Assembly: GCA_964515555.1 (NCBI GenBank)
Contig: CAZEVY010000005.1
Location: 58,067-122,066, forward strand
Length of the DNA stretch: 64,000 bases
From: CAZEVY01 sp964515555
GTDB taxonomy: Bacteria > Acidobacteriota > Terriglobia > Bryobacterales > Bryobacteraceae
Direction of reading: 5' to 3'
In this document: positions 7,421 to 14,759 of the stretch, piece after piece
How positions within the stretch are numbered: the first letter of the stretch is position 1
Layout: each line of letters opens with the position of its first letter
Position numbers and translations under genes: made by a program
Notes under the pieces: model-generated
What the model saw: only the letters and a program-made list of their open reading frames with translations
What the model was told of the DNA's origin: nothing
Database searches by the model: none

Positions 7421-8730
7421 TGCGCCGGTTCCTGGCGCTGCTGGCGGCCCTTCCGCTCGCCGCCGCGATCGACTTCCGTACCGAAGTGCAGCCGGTGCTG
7501 GAGCGCTACTGCATCAGTTGCCATGGCGCTACGGCCGGCTCGGGCGACCTCCGACTCCACGACCCCGCCGTATGGCGCAAGTCGCCGCATCGCGACCGGC
7601 TCGTCGTCCCCGGCAAGCCCGCCGAGAGTCGCCTGGTGATCGTGATGGAGCTTCCCGAGGGAACGCGCGGCGTGATGCCGCTGGTGGCCCCGTTCGTCCC
7701 GAAGGCGTCGATCGCGAAGATTCGCGCCTGGATCGCCGAGGGCGCGCACTGGCCCGAAGGGCTCATCATCGGCCCCAGGAAATCCGGGCGCGCCGACGAC
7801 CTCGATCTGGTGCGCGACCTCCACGAGCGCATCGCGGCGAACAGACCGCCGGCAGCGATGTCGCCCTACAAAGTCACGATTCCCGCCACCGACGTCTCGT
7901 TCGAGATGGTGCCCATCCGGGGCGGGGAGTTCGTCATGGGGACGCCCGCGGGTGAGCCGGGCCGGCGCGACGACGAAGGCCCGCAGCACAAGGTCGCGGT
8001 GGAGCCGTTCTGGATGGCGGCGCGCGAGGTGACCTGGGACGAGTATCGCCTCTTCATGTTCTCGCGCGAGCCGAAAGACGAGCTGGTCGACGGCGTCAGC
8101 CGCCCGACGCGCCCCTACGTCGAGATGTCCTTCGGAATGGGCATCAACGGGTACCCGGCGATCAGCATGACGCACCACGCCGCGAGCAAGTACGCGCAGT
8201 GGCTCAGCGCGAGGACCGGTCATTTCTATCGCCTCCCGACCGAGGCCGAATGGGAGTACGCCTGCCGCGCGGGATCGACGACGGCCTACTCGTTCGGCGG
8301 CGACGCGTCGGCGATGGGCGAACACGGCTGGTTCGACGCCAACAGCGACGGCAAGTACGCGCTCGTGGGCCGGAAGAAACCCAACGCCTGGGGCCTGTAC
8401 GACATGCACGGCAACGCCGCCGAATGGGTGGTCGACCAGTACGCCTTCGATTTCTACGCGAACAAGGGCAGGCTGTTGTGGGCGCCCTCGAAGACGCCGT
8501 ATCCGCACGTGGTGCGTGGGGGCTCCTGGGCGGAGCCTGCCGCCGACTGCCGATGCGGCGCGCGGCGCTTCTCGGACCCGTCGTGGAAGCAGCAGGACCC
8601 GCAACTCCCGAAGAGCATCTGGTATCTGACCGACGCGCAATGGGTCGGGTTCCGCCTGGTGCGACCCCTGCGCCTCCCGACGCCGGAGGAAATGCACCGG
8701 CTCTGGAACAACGGTGTGGAGCAGGAGTAG
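7420..8730 (+). CDS. Exported haem-binding domain fused to a formylglycine-generating-enzyme-like domain
   Basis: The 436-residue protein has a signal peptide (residues 1-16) and then a planctomycete-type cytochrome domain with the haem motif CISCH (Cys31, Cys34, His35) and a C-terminal WIAEGAHWPEG typical of that fold. From about residue 155 follows an FGE/SUMF1-like domain: GGEFVMGTP, then RLPTEAEWEYACRAG, GLYDMHGNAAEWV and VVRGGSW. True FGEs turn a sulfatase cysteine into formylglycine. Many relatives have other roles and lack the catalytic cysteines; CRCGARR near 388-394 keeps two cysteines, but I cannot place them as catalytic. The start overlaps the previous stop (TGATG) and the end overlaps apbE by 17 nt. 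No sulfatase gene is in the window. Confidence 0.8.
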   Translation: MRRFLALLAALPLAAAIDFRTEVQPVLERYCISCHGATAGSGDLRLHDPAVWRKSPHRDRLVVPGKPAESRLVIVMELPEGTRGVMPLVAPFVPKASIAKIRAWIAEGAHWPEGLIIGPRKSGRADDLDLVRDLHERIAANRPPAAMSPYKVTIPATDVSFEMVPIRGGEFVMGTPAGEPGRRDDEGPQHKVAVEPFWMAAREVTWDEYRLFMFSREPKDELVDGVSRPTRPYVEMSFGMGINGYPAISMTHHAASKYAQWLSARTGHFYRLPTEAEWEYACRAGSTTAYSFGGDASAMGEHGWFDANSDGKYALVGRKKPNAWGLYDMHGNAAEWVVDQYAFDFYANKGRLLWAPSKTPYPHVVRGGSWAEPAADCRCGARRFSDPSWKQQDPQLPKSIWYLTDAQWVGFRLVRPLRLPTPEEMHRLWNNGVEQE

Positions 8731-9616
8731 CGCGATCCTGGCGCTGCCGCTTGCGCTGATCGGCGGCGAGCGCTGGGAGTGGGCCGAGCCTGCCATGGGC
8801 ACAGTCGCGCGCATAACGGCGTACGCGCCCGATGCCGCACCGGTGCGGGCCGCCTTCGCTAGGATCCACGCGCTCGATGCGGCGCTTTCCGATTACAAGC
8901 CGGAAAGCGAACTCATGCGGCTCTGCCGCCGCGGTCGTGCGGGTCCGGTCGCAGTGAGCGACGATTTGTTCCGCGTCCTCGCGCTGTCGCAGGAGATCGC
9001 CGGGGCGAGCGATGGCGCGTTCGACGTGACGCTCGGACCCGTAGTCCGGCTATGGCGGCAGGCCCGCGCGGAGAAGCGACTGCCGACACCGGAGGAACTC
9101 GCGCGAGCGCGCGCGGCGGCGGGACACCGTAATCTGGTCGTCCGCAGCGGCGCCGTCGAGTTGCTCGCCGAAGGAATGTCGCTCGACCTCGGTGGAATCG
9201 CCAAGGGATTCGCGGCCTCGGAGGCGCTTGCGGCGATGCGGGCGCTCGGCGTCAGGCGCGCAATGGTGGCGATCGGCGGCGACCTGGCGCTCGGCGATCC
9301 GCCTCCCGGCGCCGATGGCTGGCGCATCGCCGTGCGCGGCGAAGTGCTCACTCTGCGCAACGTCTGCATCTCGACTTCGGGCGACGCCGAGCAGTTTGTC
9401 GAGATCGGCGGCGTCCGCTACTCGCACATCGTGGACCCGCGCACCGGCGTGGGGCTGCGCAATCAACGCGAGGTCACGGTGATGGCCCCGTCGGGAGCGA
9501 TCGCCGACGGGCTGGCGACGGCGGTGAGCGTTCTCGGCGTCGAGCGCGGGCGCACGCTGCTGAGAGAATTCCCTGGCGCGCGGCTCCATTGGCTCGCGCC
9601 GCCCGCGCTACCATAG
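8714..9616 (+). CDS. apbE: ApbE-family FAD:protein FMN transferase
   Basis: The 300-residue protein transfers FMN from FAD to a threonine of target proteins, normally in the periplasm. Family marks are AEPAMGT near residue 25, the nucleotide-binding LDLGGIAKG near 157-164, IGGD near 180, and HIVDPRTG near 238. I start at GTG 8714, 17 nt inside the previous gene. This gives a hydrophobic export segment (AILALPLALIGG) without a lipobox cysteine. The tight overlap with the haem-FGE gene suggests that the modified protein belongs to the same pathway. No obvious flavinylation motif of the D-x-(S/T)-(G/A)-A-T kind is evident in the two upstream proteins, so its target is probably elsewhere. Confidence 0.88.
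   Translation: MWSRSSAILALPLALIGGERWEWAEPAMGTVARITAYAPDAAPVRAAFARIHALDAALSDYKPESELMRLCRRGRAGPVAVSDDLFRVLALSQEIAGASDGAFDVTLGPVVRLWRQARAEKRLPTPEELARARAAAGHRNLVVRSGAVELLAEGMSLDLGGIAKGFAASEALAAMRALGVRRAMVAIGGDLALGDPPPGADGWRIAVRGEVLTLRNVCISTSGDAEQFVEIGGVRYSHIVDPRTGVGLRNQREVTVMAPSGAIADGLATAVSVLGVERGRTLLREFPGARLHWLAPPALP
9609..9614 (+). promoter_or_regulatory. -10 box TACCAT, leaderless-type
   Basis: TACCAT ends 7 nt before ATG 9622 and overlaps the last codons of apbE. This separates mmsA transcription from the upstream operon. Confidence 0.5.
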
Positions 9617-9621
9617 TCAAC

Positions 9622-11079
9622 ATGATCGCTACCGCAACCGAAGTCCGGACATTGCAGTACCTCGTCGGCGGCCGCTGGGTGAGCGGCTCGGGCGCCCTCC
9701 ACGATGTGATGAATCCAGCGACCGGCCAGGTCGTCGCGCAGGTCCCCTACGCCGACGCCGCGGAGGTCGACCGCGCCGCTCGGGCGGCGCATGAGGCGTT
9801 CCTTTCGTGGCGCGAAGTGCCCGTGGTCGACCGCGTGCAGGTGCTCTATCGCTTCAAGACGCTGCTCGACAAGCACCAGGACGAGCTGGCGCGCATCGTC
9901 ACGACGGAGAATGGCAAGACGCTCGACGACGCGCGCGGCTCCGTGAAGCGCGCGATCCAGATGGTGGAAGTCGCCTGCGGCATGCCCTCGCTGATGATGG
10001 GCGATTCGCTGGCGAACGTCTCGCGCGGCATTGACTCGGCATCGATCCGCCAGCCTCTGGGCGTCTGCGCCGGAATCACGCCGTTCAATTTCCCTGCGAT
10101 GGTGCCAATGTGGATGTACCCGTTCGCCATCGCCTGCGGCAACAGCTTCATCCTCAAGCCGTCGGAAAAAGTGCCGCTCACGCCGACGCGCGCCGCCGAG
10201 CTGCTGGCCGACGCCGGCGTCCCCGAGGGTGTCTTTAACCTGATTCACGGCGACCGCGTGGCGGTGGATGCCTTGCTGGCGCATCCGCTGGTGAAGGCGA
10301 TTTCCTTCGTCGGCTCGACGCCGGTGGCGAAGTACATCTACGAGACCGCGGCCGCCAACGGCAAGCGCGTGCAGGCGCTCGGCGGCGCGAAGAATCACCT
10401 GGTGGTGATGCCGGACGCCGACCTGCCGAAATCGGTCGAGGCCATCATGAGCTCGGCGTTCGGCGCTGCCGGCGAGCGGTGCCTCGCGGGGAGCGTGCTG
10501 GTGCCGGTCGGCGACGTGGCGGAGCCGCTGCTCGATCTTCTGGTGAAGCAGGCGCGCGGCCTGCGGGTCGGCGACGGCGCCGATAGCTCGACGGAGATGG
10601 GACCGCTGGTGACCGAAGCGCACCGCAAGCGGGTTACCGGCTATATCGAGAAGGGCATCGCCGAGGGCGCCGCGCCGCTGTGCGACGGCCGCTCGCAGTC
10701 GTCGCGCGACGGGTACTTCCTGGGCGCAACGATCTTCGATGGCGTCAAGCCGGAGATGACGATCGCGAAAGAGGAGATCTTCGGGCCGGTGCTTTCGGTG
10801 ATTCGCGTGCCGACGCTCGACGACGCCATCGCGCTGGTGAACCGCTCGCCATTCGGCAACACGACGTCGATTTTTACGGGCGACGGTAAGTCGGCGCGCG
10901 AGTACGCCCAGCGCGTCGAGTGCGGCATGGTCGGCGTGAACATCGGGGTGGCGGCGCCGATGGCGTTTTTCCCCTTCAGCGGGTGGAAGAATTCGTTCTT
11001 CGGAGACCTGCACGCGCACGGCAAGGACGCGGTCGCCTTCTACACCGAGCAGAAGGTAATCATGACGCGGTGGTTCTGA
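9622..11079 (+). CDS. mmsA: CoA-acylating methylmalonate-semialdehyde dehydrogenase
   Basis: The 485-residue enzyme oxidises malonate- or methylmalonate-semialdehyde to acetyl- or propionyl-CoA with NAD, in valine, beta-alanine or inositol breakdown. ITPFNFPAMVPMWM, GSTPVAKYI and GAAGERCLAGS with catalytic Cys287 are the family signatures; the RCLAG context (rather than the QxC context of general aldehyde dehydrogenases) marks the CoA-dependent MMSDH group. An upstream in-frame ATG at 9589 would overlap apbE. ATG 9622 gives the usual length and lies 7 nt after the TACCAT box. It is followed by a long potential stem-loop. Confidence 0.92.
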   Translation: MIATATEVRTLQYLVGGRWVSGSGALHDVMNPATGQVVAQVPYADAAEVDRAARAAHEAFLSWREVPVVDRVQVLYRFKTLLDKHQDELARIVTTENGKTLDDARGSVKRAIQMVEVACGMPSLMMGDSLANVSRGIDSASIRQPLGVCAGITPFNFPAMVPMWMYPFAIACGNSFILKPSEKVPLTPTRAAELLADAGVPEGVFNLIHGDRVAVDALLAHPLVKAISFVGSTPVAKYIYETAAANGKRVQALGGAKNHLVVMPDADLPKSVEAIMSSAFGAAGERCLAGSVLVPVGDVAEPLLDLLVKQARGLRVGDGADSSTEMGPLVTEAHRKRVTGYIEKGIAEGAAPLCDGRSQSSRDGYFLGATIFDGVKPEMTIAKEEIFGPVLSVIRVPTLDDAIALVNRSPFGNTTSIFTGDGKSAREYAQRVECGMVGVNIGVAAPMAFFPFSGWKNSFFGDLHAHGKDAVAFYTEQKVIMTRWF

Positions 11080-11142
11080 GCGCACAGCGCGGGGTGCGTT
11101 CAATGACGCCCAACAACACCCGCGCTCCGCTGCGTTGTGCGC
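11080..11142 (+). terminator. Large GC-rich stem-loop after mmsA
   Basis: Directly after the mmsA stop, 11080-11086 (GCGCACA) pairs with 11136-11142, and 11087-11096 pairs with 11117-11125 with one bulged G. The right arm carries a 10-nt bulge and the loop is about 20 nt. There is no T-run, so it may be a terminator without a U-tract or a leader structure for the Memo-AMMECR1 gene, whose ribosome-binding site lies 10 nt further on. Confidence 0.4.
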
Positions 11143-11161
11143 GATGATGAATGGAGTGCCG

Positions 11162-12604
11162 ATGCGCACTGTCGCCATCCTGCTGACGGGAGCGGTCGCT
11201 TGGGCGGCCGAGATCCACGTCACGCCGATGGCGGGGCGCTGGTTCCCCGGCGAGAAGGCGGCGCTCGAGCAGTCGCTCGATCGCAGTTATGAGGCGTCGG
11301 AAAAGCGCACCGGCACAGCGCTTCCGCGAAAGCAGCTACTCGGACTGGTGGTCCCGCACGCGGGGATTCAATACTCGGGCGCGGTGGCGGCGTCGGCCTA
11401 CCGGCTGCTCGCCGACGCGAAAAAGATCGTGGTGCTGGGATTCAGCCATCGGCGCCCGCTCGTCGGCGTGTACGTTCCGGACGTGGCCGGCTTCGCGCAT
11501 CCACTCGGGGAACTGAGGATCGACGCGGAGGCCGCTGCGCAGGCCGGCTTCCCGAAAATGAGCGAGAAGGAACTCTGCGACCACTCGCTCGAGAACCAGC
11601 TCCCATTTCTGCAACGAGCGGCGCCCGGTGCGGCGATCCTGCCGTTGTATGTGGGCGCGCTCGACGCGACGACGCTCGCGCCGGCGGCGCGGAAACTGGC
11701 GGCGCTCGCCGCGCGTGGATGGGTCATCGTGGCGTCGTCCGATTTCACGCACTACGGCGCGTCCTACCAATACACGCCGTTTCCGAACGACTCCGACCTG
11801 CCGCGTCGGCTCGCCGGGCGCGCCGCCGAGGCTTTCGAGGCTATCGGGTCGCTTGAGGTAGCCGAGTTCGACCGCCACGTGGCCGCGACCGGCGATACCA
11901 TCTGCGGCCGCGATCCGATCCGGCTTCTGATGGCGGCCCTCGCGGCGATGAAGCAGGACATCTATCTCTCGATGGTCGACTACATGACCTCGGGCGACTT
12001 GACGCGCGACTACTCGACCAGCGTCGGCTATGGCGCGCTAGCGTTTTATCCGTCGCCGGCGTTCGAGGTCGGCGCCGCCGATCAAAAGCGCCTGCTCGTG
12101 AGCGCGCGGCAGACACTCGACCGGTCCCTGGCGAACGGCGCCGCGCATCCGGCGCCGGTGCCGGCCGAGCAGCGCTCCGGCGACCTGGAGCAGAGGACCG
12201 GCGTCTTCGTCACAGTGCGCAAGAACGGCGAGCTGCGCGGCTGCATCGGCAACCTGACGCCGCGCACGCCGTTGTGGGACACGGTGGCCGACCGAACGAT
12301 CGCGTCGACGAGTTCGGACCCACGCTTCCCGCCGCTCACTGCGACCGAGGGCCCGGTGACGCTGGAGATCTCGTTGCTGACGCCCTTGAAGCGGCTTCCC
12401 GACTGGCGGAAGTTCCGGCTCGGTCAGGGCGCCGTGCTGACGCTCGGCGGGCGGTCTGGTCTGCTGCTCCCGCAGGTGGCGGCGGAAATGAAGTGGAACG
12501 CGCGGCAGTTTCTCGAAGGACTGTCGCAGAAGGCGGGATTGCCGCCGGAGGCATACAAGCAGGCCCGACTCTACGTCTACCAGGCGCAGGTGTTCGGAGA
12601 GTAG
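11162..12604 (+). CDS. Exported Memo (AmmeMemoRadiSam protein B) - AMMECR1 fusion
   Basis: I chose ATG 11162, which follows GGAG with a 5-nt spacer. It gives 480 residues that start with a short Sec-type signal (residues 1-16, ending AWAAE). Residues 19-300 are a Memo domain that keeps all putative metal or active-site residues: His66 in VVPHAG, His96 in FSHRRPL, Asp194/His197 in SSDFTHYG and Cys248 in DTICGRDP. Residues 305-480 are an AMMECR1 domain with the LRGCIG signature at 358-363 and LEISLLTPL. Memo and AMMECR1 usually occur with a radical SAM enzyme, forming a cytoplasmic set of unknown activity. None is in the window, and an export signal is unusual. Confidence 0.9.
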   Translation: MRTVAILLTGAVAWAAEIHVTPMAGRWFPGEKAALEQSLDRSYEASEKRTGTALPRKQLLGLVVPHAGIQYSGAVAASAYRLLADAKKIVVLGFSHRRPLVGVYVPDVAGFAHPLGELRIDAEAAAQAGFPKMSEKELCDHSLENQLPFLQRAAPGAAILPLYVGALDATTLAPAARKLAALAARGWVIVASSDFTHYGASYQYTPFPNDSDLPRRLAGRAAEAFEAIGSLEVAEFDRHVAATGDTICGRDPIRLLMAALAAMKQDIYLSMVDYMTSGDLTRDYSTSVGYGALAFYPSPAFEVGAADQKRLLVSARQTLDRSLANGAAHPAPVPAEQRSGDLEQRTGVFVTVRKNGELRGCIGNLTPRTPLWDTVADRTIASTSSDPRFPPLTATEGPVTLEISLLTPLKRLPDWRKFRLGQGAVLTLGGRSGLLLPQVAAEMKWNARQFLEGLSQKAGLPPEAYKQARLYVYQAQVFGE

Positions 12605-12610
12605 CGACCG

Positions 12611-13372
12611 TTACCAGAACCGGTACCACTTCCGGTGCGGCGACACGTCGGCCTCGGGCCGCCCGGGAAGGGGCGTTCCCTCAATCACCGCTCGCGGATT
12701 CGCGACGAAGAGGCGCTCGGCTTCGTCCTCGCCGTATTCGCGGGCGATGGACTCGTAGGCCTCGTCGAGCGCCGGCGTGCGGCGCCGCGTGTCGTGCGCG
12801 TCGCTGGCGGCCACGTCGACCAGGCCGCGCCGCATCATCTCCGCCGAGAAGCTCCGCGCCGTCCGCCCGAAGCGGCCGAGAAACGACTGCGCGGTCACCT
12901 GCATGAGGGCGCCCTGCGCGCGCCAGGCGGCCAGACGGTCGATGCGCTGCTGCAACAGCGGATTCCGCTCCGGGTGGGTGACGACGGGCGTGATCCCGGC
13001 TGCCAGGAAGCGGTCGAAGATCTCCTCGGTGGTCTTGAAGATCAGGATGTCGGGGAACTCGACCAGCAGGTAATTCTTTCCGTTGACCGTGTACTTCCGC
13101 GGATTCGCAAGCGCGTCCTGAATATTGTCGTAATAAAGATGGAAATCGCAGCCGCGATGAAGGCGGGGAGCGCCGCCCGAGGCGGCGGCCAACTCGGCGA
13201 TCTTCGCGCCGACAGTGTCGGGGTCGAATTTGAATTCGAGGTTCGCGTGCGGGGTAGCGACGATGTCGGTGGTCCCCGCCTCGGCCGCCATCCGCAACAT
13301 GGCGATGCTTTCCTCGATCGTCTCCGCGCCGTCGTCGAGGCCGGGGAGAACGTGCGAGTGAATGTCGATCAG
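12611..13372 (-). CDS. PHP-fold tyrosine phosphatase, CpsB/YwqE type, with a probable CTG start
   Basis: The 253-residue protein is a metal-dependent protein-tyrosine phosphatase of the kind that controls exopolysaccharide synthesis by dephosphorylating a BY-kinase. It has the HxH pair at His5/His7 (IDIHSHVLPGLDDG), ATPHAN near 40-44, VTHPERNPLL near 140 and a C-terminal ASDAHD. Homologues typically begin MIDIHSH. Here the codon at that position is CTG 13372-13370, and no ATG, GTG or TTG exists nearby without losing the metal ligands. The CTG overlaps the upstream TGA as CTGA. It is the last gene of an operon after the YtxH and DUF948-like genes. No BY-kinase or polysaccharide gene is in view. 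Confidence 0.85.
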   Translation of the reverse strand: MIDIHSHVLPGLDDGAETIEESIAMLRMAAEAGTTDIVATPHANLEFKFDPDTVGAKIAELAAASGGAPRLHRGCDFHLYYDNIQDALANPRKYTVNGKNYLLVEFPDILIFKTTEEIFDRFLAAGITPVVTHPERNPLLQQRIDRLAAWRAQGALMQVTAQSFLGRFGRTARSFSAEMMRRGLVDVAASDAHDTRRRTPALDEAYESIAREYGEDEAERLFVANPRAVIEGTPLPGRPEADVSPHRKWYRFW

Positions 13373-13875
13373 ATAAACATCTCTTCGTCGCTGGTGGCCT
13401 GCGCCACGTTCGGCCGGCGGCCCGCCAGAAAATGCGTCACGGCCGCGCGGATTCCGGCTGAGATTCCGTTGATCTCGCGCAGCGGCCGGAGGATTCCGTC
13501 GTTGAGAACTGTCACCGTGTGGTGCACGCGCCCGACCGTGTCGTCCAGCACCATCTCGACGCGCTGCATCTGGACGCGCGCCCGTTCGGTGGCCTCCGCC
13601 AGCACGCCATCGACGCGCTCGATCTGGGTCTTGGTGGAGTCGAGAAGCGCGTTGGCCTTGGTGGTGACTTCGGTAATCTGACGCCGGCTGGTCTCGATGC
13701 TTTTCTCGGCAGATTCGATCAGGCTCTCGGCGCGCGGGGCGAGACGCCCGACCTCCTCGCGCAGGCCGCGGATCGACTTCGACAAGCCGAACCACGCCAC
13801 TGCCTGAACCACCATGCTGAGCGAACACACGCTCACCCCGACGACCACTACCCAGAACAGCGCCTCCTGGTTCAT
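13369..13875 (-). CDS. DUF948-like membrane-anchored coiled-coil protein
   Basis: The 168-residue protein has one N-terminal membrane helix (about residues 6-28), then a long alpha-helical region with heptad character (EEVGRLAPRAESLIESAEKS and onward), and a short tail. This architecture matches DUF948 and related envelope proteins that lie next to YtxH genes in Firmicutes and Acidobacteria. The function is unknown; a structural or stress role at the membrane is usually assumed. It lies 6 nt after the YtxH gene and its TGA forms a CTGA overlap with the phosphatase start. Confidence 0.75.
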   Translation of the reverse strand: MNQEALFWVVVVGVSVCSLSMVVQAVAWFGLSKSIRGLREEVGRLAPRAESLIESAEKSIETSRRQITEVTTKANALLDSTKTQIERVDGVLAEATERARVQMQRVEMVLDDTVGRVHHTVTVLNDGILRPLREINGISAGIRAAVTHFLAGRRPNVAQATSDEEMFI

Positions 13876-13881
13876 GGGCGA

Positions 13882-14187
13882 TCAGACGCCTTCGCCATCG
13901 CCGGACGGCGTGGCCACGGTCTCGCGATAGGCCTGTCGTCCCGCGTCCAGCGCCGCCGAAAGCTGCTCTTTCTGTCTCGCGACCGCGGCCTTGCCCTTGT
14001 CGACCAGGTCGGATGCGGATTCCCGCAGCTCCTCGCTGCGCCGCTTCAGGTATTCCTTGCCCTCGTCGGCCTTGTTGCGGATAAGCTCGCGCGTTTCCGT
14101 GCCCGACTTCGGCGCGAAGAGAATTCCGACCGCGACACCCAGGCCCAAACCCAGGAAGAAATACGAAAACCTTTTGTCTTCCTCCAT
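13882..14187 (-). CDS. YtxH-domain general-stress-type membrane protein
   Basis: The 101-residue protein begins MEEDKRFSYFFLGLGLGVAV, with a glycine-rich membrane helix at about residues 9-27. It then has LFAPKSGTETRE, the YtxH signature, followed by a charged helical tail. The start is fixed by AAAGGAG with a 5-nt spacer before ATG 14187. A TACACT -10 box at 14211-14216 on this strand gives a short leader that contains this ribosome-binding site. YtxH proteins are linked to general stress in Bacillus, but their biochemical role is unknown. Confidence 0.8.
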   Translation of the reverse strand: MEEDKRFSYFFLGLGLGVAVGILFAPKSGTETRELIRNKADEGKEYLKRRSEELRESASDLVDKGKAAVARQKEQLSAALDAGRQAYRETVATPSGDGEGV

Positions 14188-14210
14188 TGCGGCTCCTTTC
14201 GTTAAGCTTA

Positions 14211-14216
14211 AGTGTA
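14211..14216 (-). promoter_or_regulatory. -10 box TACACT for the YtxH operon
   Basis: TACACT lies 23 nt upstream of ATG 14187. The predicted leader of about 17 nt carries the AAAGGAG site. It is a leadered promoter, unlike many others in the window. Confidence 0.5.
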
Positions 14217-14240
14217 CCACCCGCGTGGAGCGGCCTTTTC

Positions 14241-14759
14241 ATGCGGCCGAAACGACCGGCAAAGCTCGATTCCGAGGCCCTGTGGCAGTACGCGCTGCGC
14301 GCGCTGGCATCGCGCGCCCTGTCGATGGGGGAGTTGCGCGAGAAGCTCCGCGCCCGCGCGCAGTCGGCCGACGACATCGCCGCCGTGGTCGCGCGGCTCA
14401 AGGATTACGGCATGCTGGACGACCGCAAGCTCGCCGAGTCGTACGCATCGGCGCGGCGCGAGAACCAGGGCTTCGGGCGGCATCGCGTGCTGCGCGATCT
14501 GCGAGGGCGCCGCGTGGCCCCGGCGGTCGCCGAGAAGGCGGTGGCGCAGGTGTTCGAAGGGTCGGACGAGACGTCGCTGGTGGAGGCCTTCCTGGCACGC
14601 AAATACCGCAACGTCGACCTGGCGGCGCATCTCGCCGACCCGCGCAAGCTGGCGGCGGCGTACCGGCGTCTGCGCTACGCGGGGTTCTCCGGCGGCGTCG
14701 CGATCCGGGTGCTGCGGCGGTACTCGGAGTCGGCGGAATCGCTGGAGGACGGCGATTAG
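14241..14759 (+). CDS. recX: RecX family regulatory protein
   Basis: The 172-residue protein is made of three-helix RecX repeats. The opening ALWQYALRALASRALSMGELREKL and the later LKDYGMLDDRKLAESYA match the family. RecX binds RecA filaments and dampens recombination and SOS activity. I chose ATG 14241; an upstream extension to 14187 would cross the divergent promoter of the YtxH gene. The stop TAG at 14757-14759 overlaps the stop of the convergent amidohydrolase gene (TAA, 14758-14756). recA is not in the window. Confidence 0.82.
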   Translation: MRPKRPAKLDSEALWQYALRALASRALSMGELREKLRARAQSADDIAAVVARLKDYGMLDDRKLAESYASARRENQGFGRHRVLRDLRGRRVAPAVAEKAVAQVFEGSDETSLVEAFLARKYRNVDLAAHLADPRKLAAAYRRLRYAGFSGGVAIRVLRRYSESAESLEDGD

